Positions 18,187 to 27,087 are shown, counted from the first letter of the stretch. The stretch is DNA of 64,000 bases from Verrucomicrobiia bacterium (GCA_011525685.1 WYBW01000071.1:1-64000); one strand, 5' to 3'. The notes: generated from the letters alone by a model not told the origin. Made by a program: numbers and translations.

Positions 18187-19272
18187 TCAGGTGGTCACGG
18201 GTTCCCGGCGAGATTTCACCAACACTCCACGATCCAGTCCGATGATCACCACGGCCCGGGTTTCGGCCGCTTGAATCTCAAGCCGGTCAAATTCACCCAG
18301 CGGCAACGCCTGGGCCACGCGTTGCGCTCGTTGTGAAAGGAACTCGAAGAAGTTGACCCATATCGCCGAGTTGCGGCACTGCCACTGGTGCAACACCTCG
18401 CCCTCCGCCGAGCAGACCAGCATTTCATCTATGACGGGCCGCAGTTCCGCGGTCGCCGTGGCGGTTGGCACGGGAGGTGGGGCAGCTTCGAAAGCCTCGG
18501 GCGGCAGCGGGGCGGCCAAAGCGGCCGCGTCCGGTCTTGTCGCCGCCGCTTCCGCCGCTTCGTCGCGCTTGCGGGCCGCTTCCATCAGCAGAAACTCCCA
18601 CGACCCGCTGATGCTGCGGGCGGGCGGTTCGCTAAAGGGCTTGAGATTGAACTGCCCGCCGCTCAGGCCCAGCAGTTGATTGAACGCCTCCTCGCCACTC
18701 AGGTCTCCGACCTGGGCATGAATGATCTGGCCTTGCTCGACGAAGATCAGGCCGCTCATCCGGGCATTGGAGATTTCGAGCACGGAGGAACTGCGCGCCA
18801 GACACTCCATTTGCAGCACATCCGCGATGCCCACCCGGCGCAAGACTCCGCGAAAGCCCTCCTCGGGCTTGAACCGGATCAACTCGTTCAGCGCCGTGAA
18901 CAGAATTTGCCAGCCGTCCTGGCTGGTGGGTTTCTCGAGAAACAACTCGGCGCCCTTGGCCAGGCAGGCCGTCCGGTACTTCTCGTTGGCGAAACCGGTG
19001 AGCACGACCTTCTGCACGTTCGGATAGCCGCGATTGAGCAGGGAGAGCATCTGGATGCCGTCCATCACGCCCATCTGCACGTCAATCACCGCCAGATCCA
19101 CCGGTTGCTGTTGTAGAATCGCGAACGCCTGACTCGCGCTTAGGGCCGTCGCAATCTCCCATTGGCCCCGGCTCAACGCCGACATCAACTCCCGGGTGAT
19201 TTCCAGGAAGCGGGCGTCATCATCCACGAATAGAACCCGGCGGAGGTTGGGGGCGGCGGCAGGCATGGGCAA
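18187..19272 (-). CDS. Response regulator with DUF4388 (PATAN-type) effector domain
   Basis: Encodes 361 residues. The receiver domain (about 10-130) has FVDDDARF acidic residues, phosphoacceptor Asp in LAVIDVQMGVMDG, Thr in VVLTGFAN and Lys in LFLEKPTS. It is followed by a DUF4388 segment (GIADVLQMECLARSSSVLEI, LIFVEQGQIIHAQVGDLSGEEAFNQLL), an Ala-rich linker and a C-terminal alpha/beta part resembling roadblock domains (MLVCSAEGEVLHQWQCRNS). DUF4388 proteins are linked to surface motility and signalling in myxobacteria and cyanobacteria. There is no DNA-binding domain, so output is by protein contact. First gene of a putative operon ending in a prepilin-like protein. Confidence 0.85.
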   Translation of the reverse strand: MPMPAAAPNLRRVLFVDDDARFLEITRELMSALSRGQWEIATALSASQAFAILQQQPVDLAVIDVQMGVMDGIQMLSLLNRGYPNVQKVVLTGFANEKYRTACLAKGAELFLEKPTSQDGWQILFTALNELIRFKPEEGFRGVLRRVGIADVLQMECLARSSSVLEISNARMSGLIFVEQGQIIHAQVGDLSGEEAFNQLLGLSGGQFNLKPFSEPPARSISGSWEFLLMEAARKRDEAAEAAATRPDAAALAAPLPPEAFEAAPPPVPTATATAELRPVIDEMLVCSAEGEVLHQWQCRNSAIWVNFFEFLSQRAQRVAQALPLGEFDRLEIQAAETRAVVIIGLDRGVLVKSRREPVTT

Positions 19273-19632
19273 GTGGCTTAACGAATTGACATGTCACCAT
19301 TCAGCGAAATGCCGGGTCAAAAGTGAAGCGAATTTCTGGGGCGCTGTGATTGGAAGCCGATGCCGTCATTGACCGACGCTTACCAGAATAGCCGGACCAT
19401 GCAACGGTCGGGATTGGAGATTGCTCCGGGGAGTGAGGCTGGATGAAACGACTTCCGCGGGTTCCGGGTTCAACAGGGGGTAAACGCGAGCGGGTGATCC
19501 ATCACAAGAACCATTCTTCGGCCACGCCGACTTTCCGTTCGTCGCGCGCTGCTTGGGAAACCGGCGTTACGCCGCGGCGGTGCCACGGCTCGAAGCGGGA
19601 ACATCAATTCGGAGACACTTCACGGAGACACT
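19273..19632. other. Intergenic region, no gene seen
   Basis: About 360 bases. The only structure is a perfect 13-bp tandem duplication (cggagacacttca at 19610-19622 and 19623-19635), the second copy of which contains the stop codon of the HEAT gene. A promoter for the response regulator should lie in the left part. Confidence 0.5.
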
Positions 19633-21030
19633 TCATCTGGCGGCACTGGATGCGGCTGGTTGGCCGAGCGATTCCAAAGCCTGATATGCAGCCAGCTTCA
19701 CCCACGGATCGGAATCCTTCAAAGTCAGTCGCAACGCCGTCGCGCTGGTCGGCAGTTGCAGACGGCCAATGGACTCCGCTGCCGCCAATCGCACCACCGC
19801 ATCGGGATCGTGCAACAAGTCCTCCAGGATGCCCACCAGTTTCCCCGCCTTCCGGACAGGCTCGGGTTGAGCCGCGGCGGCGACGGCCTCGCTCGCTCGG
19901 CGTCCCGTGAGCCGGCGCAGGAGACACGATGCCGCGTATTGCACGCCCGAATCCCGGTGTCGCAAAGCCGCCTCGATGTTTGGCAGGAGGGCGCGCACGC
20001 GCTCGGAGCGTTCCCATAGCGAATTCAGCATCGCCGCGGCCCGCGCCGCCGATTGTCGCACACCGAGTTGTTCATCCAGCATGGCCAGCACCAGTTGGTC
20101 CAGCACCATTTCATCGCCCACCCGCCCCAACGCCTCCGCCGCCTGCTGCCGCACTTCGGCATCCGCATCCTGCAACAAGCCGGCGACCGCAGGCAGTGCC
20201 CGCGAATCTCCCAAACGGCCCAACGAACCCAGCGCCGACGTCCGCACCTCCCAATCGGAATCCTCCAGCAACTCCATCAACGGTTCAACGGCCTCCGCGG
20301 CGCGCAACTCGCCCAAAGCGCCGGCGGTGGCCAGCCGAACATTGCGATCGCGGTCGCGCAGCAGGGCGATGAGACTCGGCACCGCTTGCGGATTGCCCAG
20401 CCGCGCCAAGGCGTTTGCCGCGGCCGAGCGCACGAGGGCATCCGAATCCTTCAACGCCCCCAACAGCGGCCGCAGCACACACTCCTCACCTATTTCGCCC
20501 ATGGCATTGGCCGCCGCGATGCGCTGTTCATAACTGCCGCCGCTCAACACCGAGGCTATCACCTTCACCGCCGCCTCACCGTAAATGGCGGCGCGCTTCC
20601 ACTCGCCCAGCGCGACATAGTAGTGGATTTCCTCGGCTTGACCGTGCGGCACCCAGCCCAGGGACTTTAGAGCGCGGGCGGCGCGGCGCTGGACGCCCGG
20701 CGTCGCGCGCATCAACGAGCCGCTCAAGGCGTCAATCGCCTTGGGGTCGCCCAGTTTTTTGAGGGATTGTACCGCCGCCTCCTGCACCGCCTCCGCCGGG
20801 TCCTTCAACAACTCGATCAACGGTTGCAGGGCCTGTTCTGCCTTGGCTTCGCCCAAGGCCAGCGCCGCCTCGGAACGAATCGCCGGCTCCGGATCTTTGA
20901 GCGCACCGATGAGCAGTTCCGTCCCCGAACCATCGCGCAGTGAACGAAGCTTCTGCACCGCCTCCAGCCGCTTTTGCGGCGACTTGGAGTGCAGCCGATG
21001 CTGGGTCAGCCAGAGTTTCGTTCTGATCAT
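19633..21030 (-). CDS. HEAT-repeat (PBS-lyase type) protein
   Basis: Encodes 465 residues from MIRTKLWLTQHRL; the 30 upstream codons are unsupported and overlap a promoter. At least ten helical repeats of about 31 residues run through the protein, with units such as PEPAIRSEAALALGEAKAEQ and DRNVRLATAGALGELRAAEA, so it is a superhelical scaffold. There is no signal peptide. Residues around 150-185 (LGWVPHGQAEEIHYYVALGE) break the repeats. Likely cytoplasmic; partner unknown. Confidence 0.85.
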   Translation of the reverse strand: MIRTKLWLTQHRLHSKSPQKRLEAVQKLRSLRDGSGTELLIGALKDPEPAIRSEAALALGEAKAEQALQPLIELLKDPAEAVQEAAVQSLKKLGDPKAIDALSGSLMRATPGVQRRAARALKSLGWVPHGQAEEIHYYVALGEWKRAAIYGEAAVKVIASVLSGGSYEQRIAAANAMGEIGEECVLRPLLGALKDSDALVRSAAANALARLGNPQAVPSLIALLRDRDRNVRLATAGALGELRAAEAVEPLMELLEDSDWEVRTSALGSLGRLGDSRALPAVAGLLQDADAEVRQQAAEALGRVGDEMVLDQLVLAMLDEQLGVRQSAARAAAMLNSLWERSERVRALLPNIEAALRHRDSGVQYAASCLLRRLTGRRASEAVAAAAQPEPVRKAGKLVGILEDLLHDPDAVVRLAAAESIGRLQLPTSATALRLTLKDSDPWVKLAAYQALESLGQPAASSAAR

Positions 21031-21058
21031 TGCCGGTCCGTTGTTTTCAGACGCGCGT

Positions 21059-21087
21059 TGTATATTCCTTTGTCTGCCATCTGTCCA
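21059..21087 (-). promoter_or_regulatory. Sigma70-type promoter of the HEAT-repeat gene
   Basis: Read on the minus strand: TGGACA, a 17-nt spacer, then TATACA. One and two mismatches from consensus with optimal spacing, about 30 nt upstream of the ATG at 21030. This supports the shorter protein start. Confidence 0.5.
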
Positions 21088-21494
21088 GCGACGCCCTGTT
21101 ACAACTTCGGGGTTGTCCAAGCCTTGACTCTTGCGGGCATCGGCTTTCGAGGCTAGTGCTTGAGCATGTCCGGCCCGTGGGAATCACCAACCCGCGCCCC
21201 GGGTCCGGGCGGCTGGCAAGCTGCCCCTCTGGCAGACCGGCGAGCCGGCAAAAATCGAGGTGCGCCGTGTGCCCCTCTTGGACAATCTGCGATGTTGAAA
21301 TCGCGCTTCGCTTTTCCGAGCATGGGTCAATGCAAGTTTACCCGCCGAGCACATGCTGGCTCGAATCCCGTTTGCCCGAAGGGGAGCGCAAGCTGCTGAG
21401 GCAACTCGCGTTTGACTCTGGTCACGCTGCGAGCCGTCGGATTGAATGCGCCCGCCGGTTCACTGGGCCGGCCTCCCTGCGGCCCGGCTGAATC
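21088..21494. other. Region upstream of the inositol operon
   Basis: About 400 bases before iolJ that should hold the operon promoter and operator. I see no clear -35/-10 pair and no inverted repeat long enough to name an operator. A fragment near 21358 looks like a tRNA T-arm but does not fold into a tRNA. Confidence 0.4.
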
Positions 21495-22625
21495 ATGCGA
21501 ACGCGTACCCTCGACTTGTTGCTGGCCGCCCAAGGCCGTTACGCACTCGGTGCGTTCAACGTCGCCAATCTGGAACAAATTCACGGCCTGTTTCGTGGCG
21601 CGGCGGAGGCCAGAGCGCCCGTGGTTGTTCAATTTACCCGATTAATGCGAGACTACGCCCATCCGCTGATGCTGGAGCATCTGCTGCGCGCCGCGGAGGA
21701 GATTTATCCCGAGGTCACGTTCGCCGTGCATCACGATCATGGCGACGAGGCAAGCTGCGCGGATGCCATCGCCTCCGGCCATTACACGTCAGTCATGATG
21801 GATGCGTCTCATTTGCCGTTCGAGGAAAACATCGCCGCCACGCGCCGCGTCGTGAGTCTGGCTCATCCGCACGGCATTGCGGTGGAAGCCGAATTGGGCC
21901 AACTCAAGGGTGTCGAAGATGAAACACCCGCGGCGGCCAGGAACCGGAAGCAAGGGCACTCCTCCCGGCGAGGTGATGCATTATTGACCGATCCGGCCCA
22001 TGCGGAGGAATTTGTCGCCCGCACCGGTTGCGACAGCCTGGCGGTGGCCATCGGCACGAGCCACGGCGCTTACAAATTTTCCGGAAATCAGCGTCTGCAT
22101 CTGGACGTGCTGGCGGAGATCAAGCGCCGGCTGCCAGGCGTGCCGCTGGTCCTGCACGGCGGGTCAGCCGTGTCGCAGGCTGAACTCGAACGCATCCGCA
22201 AAGCGGGAGGCACACTCGACGCCTCCGCACGCGGCGTATCGGCGACGGAGCTCAAGCAAGCGATCGCTTTGGGTGTCGCCAAGGTGAACATCGCCACCGA
22301 TGGCCGGCTGCTCTGGACGCGTGTGCATCGCGAATTTTTTCGGGACCACCCGGCTGAATTCGATTTCATGCGCCCCGGCCGAAACTACATGGACGAATTC
22401 GGCGCGTTTGTGGCCGGGAAGTGCAAGCTGTTAGGGGCCATGGGCAAGTCGTTCTCCCGTGGTCTCCGAGTCAAGCAAACTGGGAGGAAAAGTCCCTTGG
22501 CGACCTCGGCGAGGGCCTTCGCGCCCTCCGCGTCAAAGCTTGAACGCCGCGGACGCAATGGTTCACGCAAAGGTCACCAGGGAAGTTCCTTTCGTGTTTC
22601 CCGCTCACCTCGCCTGCTCTCATGA
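21495..22625 (+). CDS. iolJ: Class II aldolase, probable 6-phospho-5-dehydro-2-deoxy-D-gluconate aldolase
   Basis: Encodes 376 residues. Class II fructose-bisphosphate aldolase fold with Zn/catalytic residues in VHHDHGD (80-84 region), EAELGQLKGVED, IGTSHGAYKF and VLHGGSAVS, and phosphate-binding KVNIATDGR. In the operon context it should split 5-dehydro-2-deoxygluconate 6-phosphate into dihydroxyacetone phosphate and malonate semialdehyde. Two oddities: a basic insert at about 145-160 before ALLTDP, and a basic, low-complexity tail of roughly 58 residues after KSFSRGL that family members lack; it is encoded by 22460-22620, which looks repeat-derived. The tail overlaps the iolB start by 4 nt. 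Confidence 0.82.
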   Translation: MRTRTLDLLLAAQGRYALGAFNVANLEQIHGLFRGAAEARAPVVVQFTRLMRDYAHPLMLEHLLRAAEEIYPEVTFAVHHDHGDEASCADAIASGHYTSVMMDASHLPFEENIAATRRVVSLAHPHGIAVEAELGQLKGVEDETPAAARNRKQGHSSRRGDALLTDPAHAEEFVARTGCDSLAVAIGTSHGAYKFSGNQRLHLDVLAEIKRRLPGVPLVLHGGSAVSQAELERIRKAGGTLDASARGVSATELKQAIALGVAKVNIATDGRLLWTRVHREFFRDHPAEFDFMRPGRNYMDEFGAFVAGKCKLLGAMGKSFSRGLRVKQTGRKSPLATSARAFAPSASKLERRGRNGSRKGHQGSSFRVSRSPRLLS

Positions 22626-23512
22626 AAGCGCAACCAACCTCTGGCCTTCTGGTTCGTCCGCGGTCAAGTCAAGGTGAATACCTTCGGGTTTCGCCCGAGA
22701 CCGCCCGTTGGGAGCACCTTCACTTTGCGGCGCGCCGTATGAAGCATGGTGAGCATTGGCAGGCGAACACCGGAGCATTCGAATACGGCCTGGTCCTGCT
22801 CGGTGGCGTTTGCCGTGTCGAGTCTTCCCGGGGCAACTGGAACCAGATTGGCCGGCGGCCCGATGTGTTTTCGGGAATGCCCTACGCCCTTTATTTGCCC
22901 AAGGAAACCCGCTTCACCGTAACGGCGTTGAGCGATCAACTGGACCTCGCTTGCGGTTGGTGCAAATCGTCGGGCGATTATCCGCCGCAACTCGTCACGC
23001 CCGAGCGGGTGGCAATGGAGATTCGTGGGGGTGGAAACGCCACGCGCCAGATCAACTCGATTTTCCCGCCGGGCTTCAACTGTCACCGGCTGGTCGCCGT
23101 GGAAGTCTATACGCCGCCCGGAAACTGGAGCAGCTATCCGCCGCACAAGCATGACGTGCATCGCGTTGACGCCACGGGCCAGCTCATTGAGGCCGATCTG
23201 GAAGAGATTTATTTCTACAAGCACGACAAACCGCACGGCTACGCCATCCAGCGAGTTTACACCCCGGACTCGCATCTCGACGAGGTGATCGTGGCGCGCG
23301 ACGGCGACGTTGTCCTCGTGCCGGAAGGTTACCATCCCGTGGCCTCCGCCCACGGTTACACAACCTACTATCTCAACTTTCTGGCGGGCAGCGCACAATC
23401 ACTGGCGAACACCGACGATCCCGACCATGCGTGGATCAAGCAAACGTGGACGGACAAAGATCCCCGCGTTCCGGTTGTGACGCCAGCGATGGAGATTGAA
23501 ATTGAAAATTGA
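22622..23512 (+). CDS. iolB: 5-deoxy-glucuronate isomerase
   Basis: Encodes 296 residues. KduI/IolB bicupin family: GAFEYGLVLLGG, YALYLPKETRFTVTA, then the C-terminal metal site SSYPPHKHD, EEIYFYKHDKPHGYAIQRVY and VPEGYHPVASAHGY. It converts 5-deoxy-glucuronate to 5-dehydro-2-deoxy-gluconate. The start overlaps iolJ by 4 nt (translational coupling). The last residues, MEIEIEN plus stop, are encoded by the left heptad arm of cassette 2, so the natural C-terminus was probably replaced by that insertion. Confidence 0.93.
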   Translation: MKAQPTSGLLVRPRSSQGEYLRVSPETARWEHLHFAARRMKHGEHWQANTGAFEYGLVLLGGVCRVESSRGNWNQIGRRPDVFSGMPYALYLPKETRFTVTALSDQLDLACGWCKSSGDYPPQLVTPERVAMEIRGGGNATRQINSIFPPGFNCHRLVAVEVYTPPGNWSSYPPHKHDVHRVDATGQLIEADLEEIYFYKHDKPHGYAIQRVYTPDSHLDEVIVARDGDVVLVPEGYHPVASAHGYTTYYLNFLAGSAQSLANTDDPDHAWIKQTWTDKDPRVPVVTPAMEIEIEN

Positions 23513-23971
23513 GCTTTGAAAAATGGAAACTGAAAATTGCTCCGCGCGGACTGGAGAATCATGACCTCGGAGGAACTATCGAATCGGCTTTGGCAATGCG
23601 CGGCACGTGTTGGAAAGGCGGTGGATGCTTTGCCAAACACGCGTCTGGGACGGCATGTTGCCGGACAACTCGTTCGTTGTGACACTGCTGCGCCACCGAA
23701 TTACGATGAAGGCTGCGCCGCTGAAAGCCGTGCGGACTTCATTCACAAGCTCGCCATCGCGCTAAAGGAACTCAAGGAAACCAGAGGCTGGCTGCACTTC
23801 GTCGTTATTGCTGAACTTCTCCAAGCACGGCGGATTTCGCCGCTCTCCGAGGAGGCCGACGCGCTGTGCAGAATCGTTGCCAAGTCCATTATTACCGCCA
23901 AGGCGAATCGGCGCGGTCCGCCGCGCGCCGAAATTTGACATTTCCATTTTTCAATTCGCAATCTGCAATTC
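23492..23971. mobile_element. IVS-like cassette 2: four-helix-bundle gene between inverted heptad-repeat arms
   Basis: A 480-bp unit between iolB and iolC. The left arm (23492-23540) is seven exact heptamers such as aaattga and aaaatgg. The right arm (23930-23971) is six heptamers in opposite orientation (gaaattt, ccatttt and so on). The best inverted match is a 14-mer, ttgaaaaatggaaa. The left arm contains the iolB stop; the right arm contains the stop of the four-helix gene and ends 3 nt before the iolC ATG. Layout and size match cassette 1 although the repeat sequence differs. Confidence 0.6.
23561..23938 (+). CDS. Four-helix-bundle protein (S23/IVP family)
   Basis: Encodes 125 residues from ATG at 23561, preceded by a ctggaga ribosome-binding site; a TTG start 24 nt upstream is possible. 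The family pattern is clear: LPNTRLGRHVAGQLVR, then NYDEGCAAESRADFIHKL and ALKELKETRGWL. The usual SGTSVGANYREA segment has diverged to CDTAAPPNYDEG. No known role in inositol catabolism. It is co-oriented with the iol genes and so is probably co-transcribed. It is a different subfamily from the copy at 93-449 (longer spacing, KELKET motif), which suggests independent acquisition. Confidence 0.82.
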   Translation: MTSEELSNRLWQCAARVGKAVDALPNTRLGRHVAGQLVRCDTAAPPNYDEGCAAESRADFIHKLAIALKELKETRGWLHFVVIAELLQARRISPLSEEADALCRIVAKSIITAKANRRGPPRAEI

Positions 23972-23974
23972 ACC

Positions 23975-24991
23975 ATGTCTTCCCTACCAGCTTACGATCT
24001 CATCACGATGGGCCGCTCGTCCATTGATCTGTATGCCAACGAGGTCGGTGCGCCGTTTGTGGACATCAAGTCGTTCGCCGCCTACGTGGGCGGATCACCC
24101 ACGAACATCGCCGTGGGCGCACAGCGACTTGGACTCAAAACCGCAGTTCTCACTGCTGTGGGCGACGACCCGGTGGCGGATTTCATCCTGAGATTTCTAA
24201 ATCAGGAAGGGGTGGAAACAAAATTCATCCCCTGCAAACCCGGCACGCGCACCAGTGCCGTCGTGCTGGGCATCGAGCCGCCGGATAAATTCCCGCTCGT
24301 TTACTACCGCGACAATTGCGCTGACATCGCCTTGACGATTGATGACGTGCTGAAAACGCCCGTCGGCAATTGCCGGGTGTTTGAGTTTTCCGGAACGGGC
24401 CTCAGCCGCGAACCCAGCCGGAGCGCAACCATGTTTGCAGTTGAACAGGCCAGGGCCGCCGGCGCGACCATCGTGCTGGACGTGGACTTCCGCCCGAATC
24501 AGTGGCACGACGCGCGCGCGTTCGGCGTGGTCGTGAGGTCTGTCTTGCCGCTCGTGGACATTGTGCTCGGCACGGACGACGAGTGCAAAGCGGTGACGCT
24601 GACCGATCCGACGCAGGTGAACGTCAGCCACTCGCAAATCTCCGGCGCGAAGGTGGCCGGCGACCTGCAGGCCGCAGTGCAGGCCATGCAGCGGCGCGGG
24701 CCAAAGACCGTTGTTGTAAAGCGCGGTGAGAAAGGCGCGACGCTTTTTGAATCCGACAAAGCCCCCTTGGATGTGCCCGGTTTTCCCGTTGAAGTGTACA
24801 ACGTCCTCGGCGCGGGCGATGCGTTTGCCGCAGGTTTCATTTACGGCCTCGTCAAGGGCTGGGATTTCTACAAAGCTGCGCGCATGGGTAACGCGGGCGG
24901 CGCCATCGTTGTGACCAGGCACGGTTGCGCAAACTTCATGGCTTATGAGGAAGAGGCGATGAAATTCATCGTTGAGCGCGGCGGATTCTAG
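23975..24991 (+). CDS. iolC: 5-dehydro-2-deoxygluconokinase
   Basis: Encodes 338 residues. PfkB/ribokinase family: N-terminal DLITMGRSSIDLYANEVG, the YVGGSPTNIAVGAQRLG sugar-binding motif and the ATP-site motif GAGDAFAAGF with catalytic Asp282. It phosphorylates 5-dehydro-2-deoxygluconate at C6, giving the IolJ substrate. The right arm of cassette 2 ends 3 nt before the ATG, so the native ribosome-binding site seems to have been displaced; no purine-rich SD is visible. Confidence 0.93.
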   Translation: MSSLPAYDLITMGRSSIDLYANEVGAPFVDIKSFAAYVGGSPTNIAVGAQRLGLKTAVLTAVGDDPVADFILRFLNQEGVETKFIPCKPGTRTSAVVLGIEPPDKFPLVYYRDNCADIALTIDDVLKTPVGNCRVFEFSGTGLSREPSRSATMFAVEQARAAGATIVLDVDFRPNQWHDARAFGVVVRSVLPLVDIVLGTDDECKAVTLTDPTQVNVSHSQISGAKVAGDLQAAVQAMQRRGPKTVVVKRGEKGATLFESDKAPLDVPGFPVEVYNVLGAGDAFAAGFIYGLVKGWDFYKAARMGNAGGAIVVTRHGCANFMAYEEEAMKFIVERGGF

Positions 24992-25015
24992 GCGATGAAC
25001 ACGCGATCGGATTTT

Positions 25016-25058
25016 CCCCTCACCCCGGCCCTCTCCCCTTCAGAAGGGGAGAGGGAGA
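25016..25058 (+). repeat. REP-like palindrome, copy 3
   Basis: A cctcacccc head then a 10-bp stem ctctcccctt / aaggggagag with loop cag (25031-25053), in the iolC-iolD junction. Confidence 0.75.
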
Positions 25059-25137
25059 ATCGTTTGCCAGTCTTCCGGAATTGCAGCCGCCGGAAACTGC
25101 ACAGGCGCATCCAGCAATCCAGAACAGACCGAATGTT

Positions 25138-25176
25138 GTTCCCTCTCCCTTGGGGCGAGGGTCAGGCTGGGCGGTT
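25138..25176 (-). repeat. REP-like palindrome, copy 4 (degenerate)
   Basis: An imperfect, inverted member of the same family (ccctctccctt / ggggcgaggg followed by tcaggctggg), 80 nt after copy 3 in the iolC-iolD junction. Confidence 0.6.
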
Positions 25177-25224
25177 CGTTCCCCTTGTTCCCGCTGCCGC
25201 CCGAAACACAAGACAACTTCCATA

Positions 25225-27087
25225 ATGAAAACCAAACGACTGACGACAGCACAAGCCATCATCCAGTTCTTGTTGAAGCAGCAGGTCGAACGCGATCGCA
25301 AGCGACAACCGTTCTTTGCCGGTTGCTTGGGCATCTTCGGCCACGGCTGCATCGCCGGCATCGGCCAGGCGCTGCGGCAATATCCCCGGTTCCGCTACAT
25401 CCACACCAAGAACGAACAGGCATCGGCACACATCGCCACGGCGTTTGCCAAGATGAGCAACCGCCTGCGCACGTTCGCCTGCGTCAGTTCCATCGGGCCG
25501 GGCGCGACCAACATGGTCACCGGCGCGGCCACGGCGACGATCAACCGCATCCCGGTGCTGCTGCTGCCCGGCGACATCTTCGCGCGGCGCAACGTCGGAC
25601 CGGTCCTGCAACAATTGGAACATCCCGGCTCGCAGGATGTCTCCGTCAACGATTGCTTCCGTCCGGTCTCCAAATACTGGGATCGCATCAACCGGCCCGA
25701 CCAGCTCATGAACGCGCTGCCCGAAGTCATGCGCGTGCTCACTTCCCAGGCGGAAACCGGCGCGGTCACGCTGGCGCTGCCGCAGGATGTGCAGACCGAG
25801 GCGTTCGATTATCCTGTGGCGCTGTTCGAGGAAAGAGTCTGGTACATCCCGCGCCCGGAACCGGAGAGAAACCTTCTGGCCCGGGCGGTTGACTGGATTC
25901 GCGCAAGCAAAAGGCCGTTGATCGTCGCCGGCGGCGGGGTGCTTTACAGCGAAGCCCACAAGGCGCTGGCGAGGTTTGCGGAAGCGACCGGCATTCCGGT
26001 CGGCGAAACTCAGGCGGGCAAAGGTTCGTTGCCCTACAACCATCCAGAGAATCTCGGCGCCATCGGCGTGACTGGCACCTTTGCGGCCAACCGGATGGCT
26101 CGCGAGGCGGACCTGGTCATCGGCGTCGGCACGCGCTACAGCGATTTTACGACTGCGTCCAAAACGGCGTTTCAAAATCCCAAGGTGAAGTTCATCAACA
26201 TCAACGTCGCCGAGTTCGACGCCTTCAAACACAGCGCGCTGCCGGTGGTGGCGGATGCCCGCGCGGCCATCGAGTCGCTCGGCAAGGCTCTGGGCGGCTG
26301 GCATGTGAGCGACGCGTATCGGCGGCGCGCCGAGCAGTTGAATCGTGCCTGGGATCGCGAAGTGCATCGTCTTTACCATACGCCCACCGGTGTGCCGGTC
26401 AGCCAGGCGGAGGTCATCGGCGCGGTCAACGATTTCGCGCGGCCTCGCGACGTGGTGATGTGCGCGGCGGGCAGTCTGCCGGGCGACTTGCACCGGCTGT
26501 GGCGCACGCGCGACCCCAAGGGCTACCACCTCGAATACGGCTATTCGTGCATGGGCTACGAAGTCGCCGGCGGTCTCGGCATCAAAATGGCCGCGCCCGA
26601 CCGGGAAGTGTACGTCATGGTCGGCGATGGTTCCTGGTTGATGATGTCGAGCGAACTGGTCACGGCCGTCCAGGAAGGTATCAAGCTCACCATCGTACTC
26701 TTGGACAACCACGGTTTCCAAAGCATCGGCGGTTTGTCCCAAGCCATCGGGAATGGGCCGTTTGGCGTTCGTTACAAGCAGCGCAACCCAAAAACCGGCC
26801 AACTCGACGGTGCCAACGTGCCGGTGGATTTTGCCGCCAATGCCCGCAGTCTCGGCGCGCATGTCATTGAAGCGCGCGACATTCCGGAATTGAAAGCTGC
26901 CCTGGTGGCGGCGCGGCGTCAGAAACGCAGCACGGTGATCGTGATCGAAACCGATGCCGAGAAGCGCGCGCCGGGCTATGACTCCTGGTGGGACGTACCG
27001 ATCGCGGAAGTCTCCACGATGGGTTCGGTCAAGAGGGTGCGCAAGGAATACGAGCGGGCCGTGCGGAAGGAGAGGTTCTTTCTGTGA
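25225..27087 (+). CDS. iolD: 3D-(3,5/4)-trihydroxycyclohexane-1,2-dione hydrolase
   Basis: Encodes 620 residues from MKTKRLTTAQAIIQFLLKQQ; the open frame upstream runs through REP repeats and is not credible. ThDP-dependent fold: FAGCLGIFGHGCIAGIG, the catalytic Glu64 in HTKNEQASAHIATAFAK, a central domain, and the ThDP/Mg motif starting GDGSWLMMSSELV and ending in LLDNHGFQSIGGL. It hydrolytically opens the cyclitol dione to 5-deoxy-glucuronate. Preceded by a 233-bp junction with two REP copies. Confidence 0.95.
   Translation: MKTKRLTTAQAIIQFLLKQQVERDRKRQPFFAGCLGIFGHGCIAGIGQALRQYPRFRYIHTKNEQASAHIATAFAKMSNRLRTFACVSSIGPGATNMVTGAATATINRIPVLLLPGDIFARRNVGPVLQQLEHPGSQDVSVNDCFRPVSKYWDRINRPDQLMNALPEVMRVLTSQAETGAVTLALPQDVQTEAFDYPVALFEERVWYIPRPEPERNLLARAVDWIRASKRPLIVAGGGVLYSEAHKALARFAEATGIPVGETQAGKGSLPYNHPENLGAIGVTGTFAANRMAREADLVIGVGTRYSDFTTASKTAFQNPKVKFININVAEFDAFKHSALPVVADARAAIESLGKALGGWHVSDAYRRRAEQLNRAWDREVHRLYHTPTGVPVSQAEVIGAVNDFARPRDVVMCAAGSLPGDLHRLWRTRDPKGYHLEYGYSCMGYEVAGGLGIKMAAPDREVYVMVGDGSWLMMSSELVTAVQEGIKLTIVLLDNHGFQSIGGLSQAIGNGPFGVRYKQRNPKTGQLDGANVPVDFAANARSLGAHVIEARDIPELKAALVAARRQKRSTVIVIETDAEKRAPGYDSWWDVPIAEVSTMGSVKRVRKEYERAVRKERFFL

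Noticed and set aside
21330-21400. tRNA-like T-arm (ggctcgaatcccg) upstream of iolJ
   Set aside because: No matching acceptor, D or anticodon arms could be built on either strand.
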